Assembly (NCBI RefSeq): GCF_001522545.3
Contig: NC_031774.1
Coordinates: forward strand, 56,198,656-56,262,655
Reading direction: 5' to 3'
Source of the DNA: Parus major
Lineage: Eukaryota > Chordata > Aves > Passeriformes > Paridae
DNA length: 64,000 bases
Positions 37,305 to 51,769 of the stretch are shown piece by piece. Position 1 is the stretch's first letter; each line of letters opens with the position of its first letter. Both the position numbers and the translations under genes were made by a program. The notes under the pieces were generated by a model that had not been told where the DNA came from, searched no databases, and saw only the letters and a list, made by a program, of their open reading frames with translations.

Positions 37305-38788
37305 CAAGCATCTGGTCCCCAAACTGTTCAGCATTCAGGGCTCCATAAAAAATAAAGAACTTGAGCGCTCCTTTTTCCTGGAAGTGCTGAACAACCTCAA
37401 CCTTGTTAGAGGAAACAGAAGTTTAAAAAAAATAAAATACAGTTTATATTGCTCCAATTTGTGAGATAAATGAAGCAGGACTAACACTAAATTCTCTGAA
37501 AAGATCAATGTGCAATCTGTTTCAAGAATTATATGGATATTTCCTCTCTATTATATTTTATCTCAGTGAAATTGTTTCAGCCTCTCAAAATACCATCAGC
37601 ACTGAGGCAAATGCTGATTTCTTACATAAATCATCTTTTGGCCTTAAACCATAGGAAATAGAAAACTGTTAGTGCTGTTACCTAAGGACTTCTTGTCGTT
37701 TAATCTAAATTAGATAGAGATAGAGAACATAATTTTAGGGATCAGAGATCCAATCCCACTGTTAGCCTGTCCTTGAAAGAAAGCATTTATTTTTTGGTGA
37801 GTAGATTTTTCATTTTGAGATGCATTTTTAATAAAGGTCTTGCTTTTGGTGTTGTTTTTTGGTGTTTTTTTTTTTTACCAGCTAAAATCACAGCTAAATA
37901 TTCCTGATGTTTGAGTAAGGCTGTCACACAGAAATCACTTAAAGAATGAAAACAAAGAAAGAAGTAACAAGGCACCTCCCAAATTTCTTACAATTTTCAG
38001 GGGTAAAATTAGCAAAGAGGAGCTTCACACCTCGTGGGTATCAATCACCTGTGCAGAACAGGAATTTTGAAAATGGAGCTCTCTGGGGGGCGGGGATGGA
38101 GTGTATAAACATTTCTCATCCAAACCCCCCTGCTCCTCCTGCACAAGCTCAGGATGCTGAGCTCAGGCTGCCTCCCTTTCTGGGGTAGCACACGGTGTAC
38201 CCTGTGAGCCCTTTGATCCCTGTCCAGTGTAAACACACAGCCCATCACTGAAATAAACCCCCAGCATCAACCTGTGCCCCCTCAACAAGGGCTATGGACC
38301 ACCCCTGACCCAGACATTTGCTCCTGGTTTCCAGAAAACACTGCTGCCACCAACCAAACTGGCAATAACATTAAGGTACTGGAAAAACAGAAAAGTGAAG
38401 CCCAAAGAGGAGCCAAACAGCCAGGCTAAAAAAGGAAGGAAAGCACCTGCACAGCTGTAGGTGGGAGGAGGTGTCTGAGCTGGGCTGACTCCGCAGGGTT
38501 AAGGTACAGAATGCTGACACAACCCAGAAAAAAAAATATCTTTCTGGGGTAAGTGAAGGGGAAGCACGGACAGCCATACACTTCTCCAGCCTACAATTTG
38601 TTGCAGAAGAAATATTTTCAGGAAAAAGAATGAGCAAACACCTCAATTACATGATTCCAGCTGCCATTCCGAGGTGCCACGCACACACTTTTATCAGTGG
38701 GATACAAAATAGGGAAAAATAGGGAAGCCACAATTGCTTGGGAAAATCCTACCAAAATGCTGATTTTATGGACACTATATTCTCCACC

Positions 38789-38814
38789 AAAAAAAAAAAA
38801 AAAAAAATAAAAAA
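38789..38814. repeat. Poly-A tract
   Basis: About 26 bases of adenine with one thymine. No LINE tail was recognised next to it. Confidence 0.75.
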
Positions 38815-39680
38815 CAGTCTCACAGGGAAAATTGAAAGCAAATATTTAGCCTTGACTCAATATTAAACTTTGTGCTTGTTTGCACTGCATATTACACTGG
38901 TTTTAGGAAGCTGTGTTTGAACAGCCCTCTATCTTCATTAATATTGCAGACATTCCCCAAACAGATTCCAACTTCAGCAATATGTTGCATCATTTTTGCC
39001 TAAATTCCAGTTCCCTGGAGAGATGTACAGCTTTCTAAATAAATGGTTCTCTCTAAAATATATAATAATATACAATAATATACAATCATGCACATTGATT
39101 TATGTGATACCAAGAATTCAGGTTTTATGGAAAAATCCTTACTTACTTAGGTTTCCAAAATCATTCTTCAGTGCTTATCATTTTCCTGCCAGTCTCCTTA
39201 AAGGATATGTCAGATTCCTGCTTCCCCAGTGACAGAGGATCCTTCCTCCCTTCTGACACACAGTATCTTTGGTGGGATGTGGAGTAAATCCTGTACTCCT
39301 TGTTCAGTCTTAAAAGCAAGGGATTGTCAGGACTCAAACATCTGGGATGAGTCCAGGAGATGCAACAAAAGCATCACCCACCTTCGACACAGGGGACAGA
39401 CAAAAACTGGCCCAAAGTCCTGAGACACCTTGCTCTCCATCTCTGCCAAGAGGATTCCTCTGCCCCTAGCACAGCACAGTCCTCTGCCTACAGCACTCTT
39501 ACAAAACAGAAACAAACTAATTCAGAAAGCAATAGCAGGAGATTTATGAGGGTTATAAAATAATCTCTCTCCCCTCCAGACTCCAAGATTAAAGACCAGT
39601 CAAATCCCCTACACCAACTAAGCAGCTCATGTTGTACCACAGAGCAAGACACTCAGCCATTGAGTTACACCCAATATCTT

Positions 39681-39702
39681 CTTACAGAACACTTACAGAA
39701 CA
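39681..39702. repeat. 11-bp perfect tandem duplication
   Basis: CTTACAGAACA occurs twice head to tail without mismatch. Confidence 0.8.
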
Positions 39703-40109
39703 CTAATTAAAAATTACAGCTGAGAGGCTCCAAAACAAGGCTGAAGCCCCAGCATATCAGGAGTTGCTGAAATTTTGGCACACCAACACTGATGGGTGCA
39801 GTACCAATGGGGAATTCTTGTCCCAGACAAGAGCTTAAACCAGACAGTCTTAAGGGCTTCTCTAGTCTTAAATTGATAGCAACAGAACAACAAAAGATAA
39901 CACACAATGAAATTAAATGAAGTGAAATAATAACAGACCACAGGGAAAAGACTGGCTTTTGGACTCGCTGTGATCTCCTTTAAGGATGAATTTGACCAGC
40001 TAAGCAGCAGCCAACTTGGTACCTGACATAACTCTCAGACATGTGGAACGTGCCCGAAACAGAAAATAACACCTGACCTAAAAAACGGAAAGGGAAATGT
40101 CTGTCCACA

Positions 40110-40502
40110 GACCTGAGCCGCCCTGAGAAACATCAGCAGCTCCCCAAGAGCAGCACCTGCCTGACAGGATGTGTTTCCCACCATCGTGGGGACGCCCTGA
40201 GCCATGGCCACACCACCAGAGCGGCCTCGTGCTGGCAGCGCTGACGCCTGCGAGCTGCTCGCACTTACTGGACCCGCGGTTCTGGTGCAGCCCCGCGTGC
40301 TGAGCTGGGTGTGAACAGCAAGAGCCTCGCTCAGGCCCTGGGGGTGACCCCAGGCTGCCCTGCAGCTCAGCCCCTCATGCTCCTCGCCCTGTTTCACACC
40401 CTCAGCACCACCTTCACCCTTGTGGTGCAGCTTTAGCCGTAGCACGCACTTCAGGAAACTCCACCGACCCAGCGACTGCAGCCAGAGCTGAGCACGCAGA
40501 AA
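40110..40502 (-). promoter_or_regulatory. CpG-dense patch in intron 1, possible alternative first exon
   Basis: By eye I count 13 CpG dinucleotides between 40195 and 40329, far above the surrounding intron. On the minus strand a perfect donor, CCA|GTAAGT, has its G at 40268. The frame that meets this donor in phase 0, which exon 2 requires, is open from 40502 to 40269 but has no ATG, so any exon here would be untranslated or would use a downstream start. No TATA box was seen. This is inference from composition and one splice site. Confidence 0.25.
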
Positions 40503-43500
40503 TTACCCAGAGCCATCTGAAAACAGACACCCACAGATCAGGAATCTGGTACCCCACTGCTTCCCCAAAAGGAGGAACTCCTGATATAAACCCTCCTTCA
40601 ATCTTTCCAGTCACCAAAGCACTTCCACCACCAGCACCTACTTTCACAGACAGAGAGGGCTTCTCGCCGAGTTCTGCTACTTAATAAGACCTGAGCACTT
40701 CAAAAGGAAGCAGCTGCCAAAGGACTGGCCCTCCAGCCATGGAAGGGATAACCCTACCTGGGCTGGCAGCCCAAGCCCTGGCTCCATGCTGGCACAGCTC
40801 CAGTGATGCCAGTACCTCCCAGCACCAGCAAACACCCTCGGGATCCAGCCTCCCATCAGCAGCGTGGGTGTAACACAAGCACCACGCAGACGCCAAGTTT
40901 TGCTCCTCACTTCCTTTCTGTTTTTCATTTCCCAGCATTGACATTAAAGGCAAAACCCCTACATTTTTACAGACAAACAGGGTGGCACAGTATTAATCTT
41001 GACAGAGTTAATGAAGTCCAAAGCAGACCATGAAATAAGCTTGGGTCAACAAAGCAGCTGATAGTCCTTCTTAAAAAAAGCAGAAGAGGCTCAGAGAAAC
41101 TCAACAGCCTGAAGGCAGCACAGGTGATGCTCAGGGGGAACTCCTACACCATAATATAAGAGATAAGTGATACAGGAATGTAACCATCCATATGTATTTG
41201 ACACAATCATCAAAGAGTAATACACACAGGGAAAGCTTTCCTAATGCCAAGATCTATCTGGCATGGGATAACTTATTTTAGGGAATCACAGGCTTATGCC
41301 TGGAAGGTTTAGTACCAAAGCCAAAGGAAAGTCCTGTTGTATTGGAACCAAAGGAGAAGTATGAAATTCTATGCATGCCTGGTACTGTGAATGCTGTGAG
41401 GTGCAGTGATCTCAAAATAAATCAAACAAAACTGGTGGCAAGCAGCATTGCACCACTGGCAGGTAGACCTGTAAACAATCATCACCCACCCCTCTTTCCA
41501 GGACTTTCACCCTCAGCCTGGTCCCCCAGGGAAGAACCAGGAGGAAAAACAGACTTTCTGGCTGGTTTAGAGGTAACTTGGCCAAGTTTTAGCTCACTGG
41601 GAGAGGAAAGTGTGCTTATCAGTGTAGTAAATCCTTTAGTCACCCCCAAGGAAACAAAGGCAGCACGTTTGTCCACAGCACAAGGGGTGGAAAATATCAA
41701 CTGCTGGAGCTCAGTTGTATCTGTAAGAACAGCCCAGGATTTTGGCCCAGAGCTAAGCACACACTTTAACTTCTGTTGAACTTCACAGCCATACCAGGGA
41801 AAACAAGTGCTGGAGGATTTTGGCAGGCAAGGATGATGAGTTCAGCCACGGCTTCATTGCACTTCCACTGCGAGGCACAAACCTTTGCCAGGACAGTGTG
41901 CTGGGAGTTAGGAACTCCACTCCTAACACAAACCACTCACATGGTGCCCCGTGCCTGAACTTGCCGGGATGGGATGGGGCTGCTCCACATGACTTCAAAG
42001 GGAGCTGCCAGGGACTGGTTTCCCACAAGGAGGGGCCCCAGTGAACCATCTCACACACCTTCCCCAGAAAAGGGCTGTGCTGACATCGCTCCCAACAACA
42101 GGGCAGGTGTTATTTACTCCCCTTCTCTGCATTATTAAAAGAATAAGCCAGTTCAGGAGCAGAACAGATGCAGGGAGACCAAAACAGGGCTCCTTAATCA
42201 CATGCCTTCACACATATAATAAAAACTGGTCGTGCGTGATTCATCAATGGAAGAGGTTTGGAAAACAAATTCAGAAGGAGGGTAATCTCTCAGGCAACAT
42301 ATCAACACCCAGCTGAAGCATCCAGTGAACTTGAAGAGCAGGTATAGTGAGCTGGCCTCCAAGAGAGCCCAGCCTGCCCCTGGGAAAGGATGGGAAGAGG
42401 CAGATCCAAAGGGTGCCCGCCTGCAAGCCACTCACTCTCCAAAATCTGGATGAGGTAGATAAGGTGGGACTCCAGGATGAAAAGATGTCTTCAACACTGC
42501 ACCTGGCAAGAGCATTAAATCTCGCAAACACACGTTTACAAGATTATTTTTTTTTCCCCCTCCCATCCCCACAAGAGATAATCCAGTCTGCAAAGTCTGA
42601 TCTGAGGCACATCAGAATCAGTGGGAATCTTTTTATTGTGTTTGGATCAGACACAAAAGATGACTGTGTTTACCCTGGAGCCTAGAACTTCCTTTCTCCC
42701 ATTGCTGCCTTGTCCTTCCTTCCCCACAGGCACAATCCAGAAGCATCCTAGAAGTACAGCCTTTTTCTATGGCATGTCCATGCTGACATGCCTTCAAAAA
42801 CAGAACAGGCCAGACACTTGCAGTGAGTAAAGCAAATATAAAAGCTACCTAGGGACTTCATTAGCTTAATTAAACAAGTAGCTATACCTTTTGACTTCCT
42901 ACATAATTTTTAATTTTAATTAACAGAACTGCATATGTAATCAGTCATTTGCAGAGGCAATTCCCAAGGCTCTGTTCAGTCCAAAGAGCTGAAAATCTGG
43001 GTTAGGCTAAAGCTGGTTTTTCACATGCCTCTAGTTATTTCTTGTCATCTTTCTTGTTTAAGCTCTTACTAGATCATGCTTATGGAATGTCAGATCTTTC
43101 TGTATTTTAATAAGGTAGCACCTCCTTGGACAGGTCAAATGGCAATTTTCTCAGCCAAACACACGGTGTCTGGATTAATCAGTCCCTCTTATACTTTTTG
43201 AGGCTGACAAACACCTGTCTGTCAAGTCAGACACCTTTGAAAATCCTCAGGGCTGTCTAGTACAAAGGGGATTTTGCATTTCCAAACCAACACATTAAAG
43301 TGTTTTTCCTACAAATGCACAGCATGCACTTTTTAGGATTCAAATTAGGGTGCCTAAAGAAAAAAAACAACAAAAAAGCAAAGACACAAACAACAGGGTA
43401 CCAAGTATCTTCTTATTGCTGCAAAGGCTGGCAAGTGCTCAGGGCAGTAATTCCCACCACAGGTGCCAGGGCAGACATGGACAGCACTGGGAAAATATTT

Positions 43501-46500
43501 CAAATCCCACCTGCAATCAGCAGCTCCACAGACCCTGAGCACACTTGAACAAAGTTTCGTGCTCTGCAGCTAAACTCACACATGGGTGGAAAGTCAGTCT
43601 CTCTCAAAACTCCTATAACCAGTTATTCCAGCTATTACTGTAATATTGTCATTCTAATTTTTTGTTTCAGGACAGCTGCTTAAAATATTACTTTTGTTTT
43701 CATTCGAGCTGCCTAATTATAAGCTGTGCACCAGCCATGAACAAGCATGCATAACTAATGAGTCTTAGCCAATCCTGGACTCTTTAATCAATTTTAGTCT
43801 GGTTTCATCCAAGAGATTACCCACCTCTACAGGAGATTTGCTGAGGTAGGAGAAAGATTTATTTATCCTGTGAAAATTTCTGTGAAGAAAATCTGCTTGA
43901 AGAGCTACAAATATAATACAGATAAAGAAATGATGTTTCAAATCTTAAAAAAACAAATAAAACTTTCAAAAGCAGGAGCTAGAGCCTGCTCCTGTGGTGT
44001 TAGAGCAATTTATATTGCTTTTGAGAAATACCTCTACAGCAATGAATGATTTACAAGTAATGGTTGCAAAAAGATGCTCTTCAGCATATTTGAAAAAACA
44101 ATTAATGTTATAAAGTTAAAAAAAGAGAAACACAGACATGAATGGTTCAGGGACCATTATATTTTTGTTCTCCTTATATTTTCAAAGAAAAAAAAGAACA
44201 ACAACAACTCTCCAGAGGGATTTTTACCTTTTTTCCCAAGTTATGTGGCAGGGGGAGAGGATCCAATTGCCTGTTTATGAATCCCATGGTACTGAAGTTT
44301 CTAGAGGACAAAGCCCTGGCCCCAACAGTACCACCACTGAATAATAACCCACTTCTTTAGAAATTTAAGTGAAATTCAAAACAAAATGGGGAGGGGACAT
44401 GGGAGAGTCTAAGAATGTCATGCACACACTGGAGTCTGCAACAGAGGAGAGCTTTCATCCACAACTTCTTACAAGAGTGGGGCAGGAAATGGCTAAGCTG
44501 GTAACTGGGCTGAGAAGAGAATGTGAAAGGTGACCAGACCCTACCAGTGAGGGTCCATTTCCTGGGGGCACAGAAGTGTGGGATGATGCTGTGCACTGCC
44601 ACAAACAGCAAAGCTGCTCCAGGCTCCCCAGTGACAGCACATGGTGGCCAGGGGAGATGCCAGGCAGAGAGAAAAGGCTGCTCTGAGCCTCCCTGAGCAG
44701 CCCCTGCAGAGAGAAGGGGCAGGAACCCCCCCAGCTCCCTCCCACAGCCCGTGAGAAACCAGAATCGCGTGGGCAGGACGGATGCTGCCTTTCCCTACCA
44801 CAAGAACATTCAAGCAGAGCTTTAGCTCTGCTGAGCACAATTAAACCTTAATTATTCAGCATACATCTTTGTAGCACCAAGCCAAATACCACCATGTCCA
44901 GTCCATCACTGTATTTTCCTTCCAACTCCTCTTGCCCTCCTCCTCCAGCTCGTTTTTTTAAAGGGATGGGAAGAAAATCACAGATTACTTTAATTTCCCA
45001 AAGGCAAATACTGACATCAATGCAGGACCACTAAATTAAAGGATGGCAAATGCAGGGCTGCATTTTCAGCTGTCTGAACACTTGATTACAGCAAATACAC
45101 CCATGTTCACATTCAGTAGCTGCTATCAGGCTATCAGCTTTGCATATGCAAGGCATGGAAATCTGCCTGCAGACACCTGTGTGTGCAAATGCAGGTGAAA
45201 GAGGCTAAAAGTGGGACAGGGTCTCTGCTCTTGAGGGGATTTTGGAGCATTGACCAACAAACAAACAACAAAAATCTTCTATTTCCATGCAATTAACAGT
45301 GACAGCATATCAATAAACCTCAGCAACCAGTTATTACCAGCAAACAAAAGTCTTTCAATAGCTGTAGAGCTGGAGCTGCAAAGAGATGATCCTGACAGCT
45401 CACATTATAGGTCTATCACTGAGCACACAATACAGGGATTGCCCTCTTTATCTCCAGGATCTGGAGATTATCAACTAGAGGATTTTCTGTCCCCTGCATG
45501 AACCCAATATAAATTGGCAGAAAACCCAGGAAATTGTGCCACTTTTTCTGTTCACAGTTATAAAGAAATAAATTCACTGACTGGTGCCAAGTAGGCAAAT
45601 TGGTGACACTTCCCACATGGAAACATTCCAAGGGCCACCACAATGATGTGCTGAGCGGAGCTTCCTCACAGTAAAGCAATGATATAGCTGAGCTTAGAAC
45701 AGTGGCAACATCCCCCAGGAAGGAAGGGGCAGTGAAAATGCAAGCCCAGGTACCACAGTGCACACCAGAGAACTGGGTTTGGCCCAGAGAGGAACAGAAA
45801 AGGCACCAGGCAGGAACACAGGAGAAACAAAAAGACTGGGCAGAGAAACAACAGTTCTCTCAATCTTAAGAAGTCTTCCAAGGCACAGCATTCACCTTCA
45901 GCTTTAATTAACCTCCCTAACAACTCTAGGCAGACTTTATGAATCATTTATGACTTTACATTAAGCAGCACAGTCTGTACACGGTCTGAGGTTCCGTGTC
46001 CAGGGCACCCTTGCTGCTTGGCCAGGGAGCATCACTGCACAGCTACAGCAGGACAGCACTCAGGAGTAACTTAGGGGCAATCCACTGGGTTGTACAGCAT
46101 CAGGCAGAGCCCCCAATACCCTGTTCATGAATCCAACCCAAGGAGCAGGGACCTCTAAACCAGCTGCATCACTATGCAGAGATCCCCTCCGCAGCTGTGT
46201 CCCCAAAACTTTGCTCACTCACCTACTTGTGTTGTTCTCCATTATTCAGTGCTGGGAAATATTTTCTCATTATTCATAGGTTTTATTGCATAATCCTAAA
46301 CTTCTAAGAAATTATTCTCATTTGAGTCTCCATTAGGTGTGTCACAATTTTTAAAATATCTTCCTACTACATGTAATTCATTTGGTGTACTGCTGCTTTT
46401 CCATTTTTATCCAATAGCTCTTTCTTCTTTCTAAAACCAGGCCACAGCAGATGAGATCATGAACCATTAAAATCCATTAGTCCTACAGATCAAATCCATC

Positions 46501-48114
46501 AAATTTCTCAACACCTCAGGTAGAAAGGGGAAAGGTCACAACTTTCTCCTGCTCCATTTCTGTCAGATACTGAAGAGCCAAATACCCTCCTTTCAACAGC
46601 AGTTAGAAGTTAAGTCCTAGTGGTGCCAGCAAAAGGCAATCTGATGGAAAAGTTCAGTTATTTATGATGCTTGATCACTAATAATGAGCACTGTAAAACT
46701 AAAAAGGAAGGATTCTGGAGTGAGATGTGCTCAGCATCTCGATGCCAGGAAGGTGGGGTTCCACGACACAGAGGCACAGACAAAAACCAACAGCTCTGCA
46801 GAGGGCTTGATTTACAGGTACCTTCGTTCTTCCTTTCCTTCAACATCAAATCTTGAAAAAATCTTTATTATCTTTACTGCACTGGAGACAGCTGGAACCC
46901 TAAAACGTGGATGGCAGAAGTTTCAGGAAGGCCCACAGTGCTGGCTGTCACCAGGCCGCCCTCCTGGTGTCACATTCCTACAGCTGCTGCCCTATCCGTC
47001 CCAAAACCAACGTGACAGGGAAGGAGCTGCACACAAGATTGTGCACTCCAAACACTTCACCCACATCAAACACATCCCACACAGCTCCACCTTTCCAAAC
47101 AGAGACAGCAAAGCCCCTCTGGGTGCCGAGCACATCTTACAGCATCAGTTTGATGGAAATGGAAAGCAACCTATGGGGATGGCAGGAGCAGAGGTGGAAA
47201 TAGGGCTTTGTGTCTTCCAAAACCAGACCTAGACCCTTGCACAGCAGCCACACTGCTTGGGAAACTGCAAGGGAAACTCAGCAAAACCCACAAAAGCAAC
47301 CTGGACTCCACAGAAGTCCAGATATCACAAAGTCAATTGCTCCAAAGCACCAGAACTCTCAGTCTTTTCAGTAACTTTAAAGCCTTGAGCTAAGTGCACT
47401 GAGGGGCACACAGCACCTCCCCTGTCAGCATCACCATGAATTAATTTATGTGCAGGATCAAGTTATCAGCAATATTCCTGGCAAAACCTAAGATTTCAAA
47501 TGGCAGGTGTCAGGGGTATGCCAGTCTTTAGAAGTACAGCTCCCAACACAGCTCACATTCCCATTTAAAGTGTTAATGCCATAACTCATCCTTAGTGAGG
47601 ATGCAAAAAGGAGAGATTAAATCCAGAAACTTTCAACCTTAGCAATAGGCTGTAACACCATGGAGAAGCCTGAGCACCTCAGCTCTGGTAATTCTTCCCA
47701 GATCTGCAATTAATCACAGTGACTTCCTTCTTCCTCCTCTCACTTCCTCACCTGGCAGTTTCTTAGCACTGAAATTATTATGGACTAACATTTATACCCA
47801 GCCAGTATTAATCCACCACATCCCCTCTCTATGTTGCAAAATGATCTGCCCAGTGATTTGGGGCAGAAGGATGAAAAGCAAAACTATCAAATATGAGTGG
47901 CATCTCATAGGAGAGAACTTGCTTGGGACACAGGGAAAGATGAAAAGAAAGAAAAGTAAGGTTTGAAAGTACTTTAGCCCACATACTCCCTCTCCCATTC
48001 CCTGCCAACCATTTATGGGATTACTCCATATCCCTGGTACACACATCCCAGAACATCATGTAAAAGCAGCAGCAGTTTCTGGCTGCATAGCCAATTAGAT
48101 GTTTCCAAAGGTAG

Positions 48115-48136
48115 GAAAAAAAAAGAAAAAAAAAAA
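48115..48136. repeat. A-rich tract
   Basis: About 22 bases of adenine broken by a single guanine. Confidence 0.75.
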
Positions 48137-49969
48137 GGAGTGCCAAGGCATGCACTCCCCCAGCATTCCTGAAGGTATGATGCTTGCTCCTGGTGTCCAG
48201 ATGTTACTGCTCACGTCTCTGCTCCAATCCCACGAGGTCCAGTGCTGGGAGCCACAATCAAGTCTTCAGGCAGCAAAAAGAATGTAGGTTGTAGCTGACA
48301 ACACCCAGAAAGGACACACCACTGCCAACATTTGGTTTGCCAAGTTAGATCATATCCTATCTGTAGAGTGGGTTTTGTTTATGGGTTTGGTTTTCTGTTC
48401 GGGGTTTTTTTTTGGTGGGGATGATGGAAGAGTACAGTCAAAATATTTCTGTGAAACAGCAGTTAGAAAAAAGGGTGCAGAGGTGAGGTTCTTCAAGGGG
48501 AAGGGCGGTGGGTTGGATATCAGTATGAAAAACAATAAGGGAAAAAAAAAAAGTCCTGAAACCCTGAGGCCAAGCATTACAATAAGAGACAGACTGTCCA
48601 ACACCAAGCGATTTTTAATCCCATCAAGTCTGTGATTACAGTTTTCCTGATCTACCTCATGAGAGAGATGATCTCACTACCCACTTGTGACCATCAAGTC
48701 ACAGCTGTGACTCCAGCAATTAGGCTGAGCCAGGAAGGAGCTGGACAGCACCAGCCTCCAGCCTCCTCAAGCCACCGGATGGTGACGAGGTGCCTCGTCA
48801 CTGGGATCTGCTGCTCAGCTGACCCAGCCACCCGCCTCCCTCTGAAGGACAGGAGGCTCTCCAGGGCTTTTTGTACAACTGCAAGCTAACAGGCAGCTTG
48901 CTGGCACCTACCAGCAGCACACTGTCACGTATTTCCCCTTTTTAGTATTTCTTTTTCCCTTTCCAAAGTGTGGTTTCAAGATGAGGAACCAATGTGGCCA
49001 AGATTTACCTTGGATTAAATAAACCAGAGGGTGGAGACACCCAGAAAGGGTATTTAGAGGAAAAGGTCAGAACATGGTGGGAGTGGTTTTGCTCACAGGT
49101 CAATCGAGAACATACCTTGGTGCTAACCACATTTCCCATTCAAAACTCAGCATCACCCACAAACCTGCGGATAAACCTTCTGCTCTTCAAACAAAGCTTT
49201 TGCTGAGGATTGCCACAAGCCCCAGCACATGAAAATCCTGGGTAAGCAAAGAACAGGACAGGCTCACTTACAAAGCCAGTCTTATTTAGGACAACTGTTG
49301 TCACGTTCCCTCCTTGACAAATGTTTAGTTTCTTTGTGAATGGAAGGCCTGGCATTTTATCTGTGCCAGAGTGTTGCATGTGTTTTATATACAAACACAC
49401 ATGCTTTTAACTCCAGCACACTAATGTGTTTAAAGTATAAATACCCTCCAGGAGAAAAGCACATCCCCACCTGGGTGGCACTGCTAATGTGGACCTCATG
49501 CTCCTCTTCCTGCTGACAAACAGCCCTTGCTCTGTGTGGGGGGACACATTCCCATAATTCCCAAAGCAAGATTTTATTCACTCTGGGAAAAGTCACATAA
49601 GTTTTAGTCTTCTACCTTAATTCTCACCAGATGAGGACAGGAATCCCTTGGACAGCATTTATCTCTTCTGAAAATAAAGTCAAATCACTTGCCTTCTTTA
49701 AGATTTACCAAGCTTTATAATACAAAGCCAGGAAGCCACTCAGTTCCTGTCCCCTCAGCAACCACCTTGGAGGGAAGTAAATGAAGAGATCCAGTCCCTT
49801 TTAATGACTGACCCACATTCAGTGAAGGGAAATATCACAAACAAAGTTCCCTACGGAAGATAATAAAACACCTAACACTGTTCAACTCCTAGTCCACATT
49901 ATATTGAAAGAGCCTGAGATAAGATTATAGTAGCAAGGAGTTTGATGGAAACATAAAATAAATCTTAAA

Positions 49970-50090
49970 ATGGTTTTGTTTGGAAGGAACCTTAAAGAAC
50001 ATCCAGTTCCAACCCTCCTGCCATGGGAAGGAACATCTTCCACTAGACCAGGCTCCTCCAAGCCCTGTCCAGACTGGCCTTAAACCACTG
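49970..50090 (-). mobile_element. CR1 LINE fragment
   Basis: Reverse-oriented CR1 3' end with 'gtttggaaggaaccttaaag', 'aacatccagttccaaccctc', 'ctgccatgggaaggaacatc' and 'cactagaccaggctcctcca'. Confidence 0.85.
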
Positions 50091-50642
50091 ATCCTGAACT
50101 GGAGCTGCTGACTGGATCTTGGCTGCACCACAAACTGCGACTTTTCACAATTCTGAAAAACTCCTCTTGCAGCCCAGCAGAGTTTGAAAGGCTTCTGGGG
50201 CACCACCACACAGAGCAACATGAAACAGGAGGATGGGTTCGGATTCTGAGATAGAAAGTCTGAACAAGCACTGACCCACTGGAAAATTCACAGCAAGAGA
50301 TGGAAAGATCTGGTGGTCTTCAAACACCTACATGTTCTGGCTGTGGCTTTGAAGCAAGCCACAATACTGTCTATTGTAAAGAGCACTGTTCCTGTGGAAA
50401 CACTTGCTTAATATTGTCAGAAATGGAGTAAGAAGAAATGCTGTAAGTGTACAGAATTCTGCAATTACCCTTTTACTAGCTAATATAGTTTTCAAAAGAA
50501 AAGAAATCCTTTTCTTACTGTTGTTCTTATTATTGTTCTTACTGTTGACAGTGAAAAACATTATCAGGCACTGAAGCTGCATATTTTTGTGCAGCTGGAG
50601 TAAGTAAAAGAAAACCAAACATAAACAGCAAACCCAAATGCT

Positions 50643-50785
50643 ATAGAATCATAGAATGGTTTGGTTTGGAACCAGTCTTAAAGATCATCTCATTCCTACC
50701 CCACTGCCACTGCCAGGGACACTTTACCTAAACCAGGTTGTTCCAAACCCCATCCAACCTGGCCTTGAACAGTCCCAGAAATGAG
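50643..50785 (-). mobile_element. CR1 LINE fragment
   Basis: Reverse-oriented CR1 3' end: 'tagaatcatagaatggtttg', 'aaccaggttgttccaaaccc', 'catccaacctggccttgaac'. It lies 550 bases from the previous copy in the same orientation and is an independent truncation, since both include the terminal segment. Confidence 0.88.
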
Positions 50786-51769
50786 ATCTGCAAATTTTTC
50801 TGCAAATGGAATTTCTTATGAACTATTGACATAAAAACACAGTTTAGTCAGCCTAGAATTGAACCACAAAACTTATATTGAGAAAATGCTGATGAGCTTT
50901 TTGAGGCCACAAAGATGTTTTCAGAGCAATCTTTCAGAAGCCAAACACAGGGTCACCAAGGGCTGCTTAAAACCTTCAAGCTCAGTTACTCTTTTCTCAC
51001 CTAATGTTCATATTCAAAACAGGAACAGGCACTTCAAAAATGTTACTAAAATAAGAAGTGCATTGCTTAAAAACAATGAGTACTGCATATGCATTGCTGA
51101 GGCAACTCTCTTTGCACTAAGCTTATTTATATATAGAAATAACACCAGTGACCTCGCATTAATCACAGACACAGCTTTCTCCATGACAAAGGGAAATGAC
51201 AAACTTGCAAGGGCACACCAGAAACCTTCTGAGATCACATCCACATAAGCCAAAACATGTGACAACTCGAATGATCTTTGCTCCTCTTTGAAGAAATCCA
51301 CTCAGATCCTGCAACATTATTCTTGACACAATCAGAATCATGCAATTCTAAAATGAATCAAGTGATGTTTTTAGATACAGCTTCAATTCTCTATTCCAAG
51401 CTCCTTCTCCAAATTTCTGAAGCTTTTAATTCCAGGAATTATAACCAAGATAGCGCTAATCAGGAAGAACACAACCAGACAAAAGGGTTTCTTCTTGCTA
51501 GACACAGCGCCAAGCAAGAACCGAAATGAGTGTGTGACGTGTCCTGTGTGTGCCACAGCACACAGGCACTCACAGGCAGCTGCACACCACAGCATGAACA
51601 TCCTGCTCTCCTGCAGATGTGCAGAGACAGGAGAGTGGCCAAGGCTCCCAACACCCCTTCAGCAGAGCACAGGTAACCTCAGAGCGGGGCTTGGTACGTG
51701 TCCAACAGTGGTCATCGGAAACTGCTGGGAAAGCACAGGGTTGATGATGGTTTGAGATGAAGGAAGGTA

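Noticed and set aside
46684..47232. 182-codon plus-strand open frame in intron 1
   Set aside because: No family or domain recognised, low-complexity composition, no supporting splice sites, and antisense to PRKCH. It is consistent with chance.
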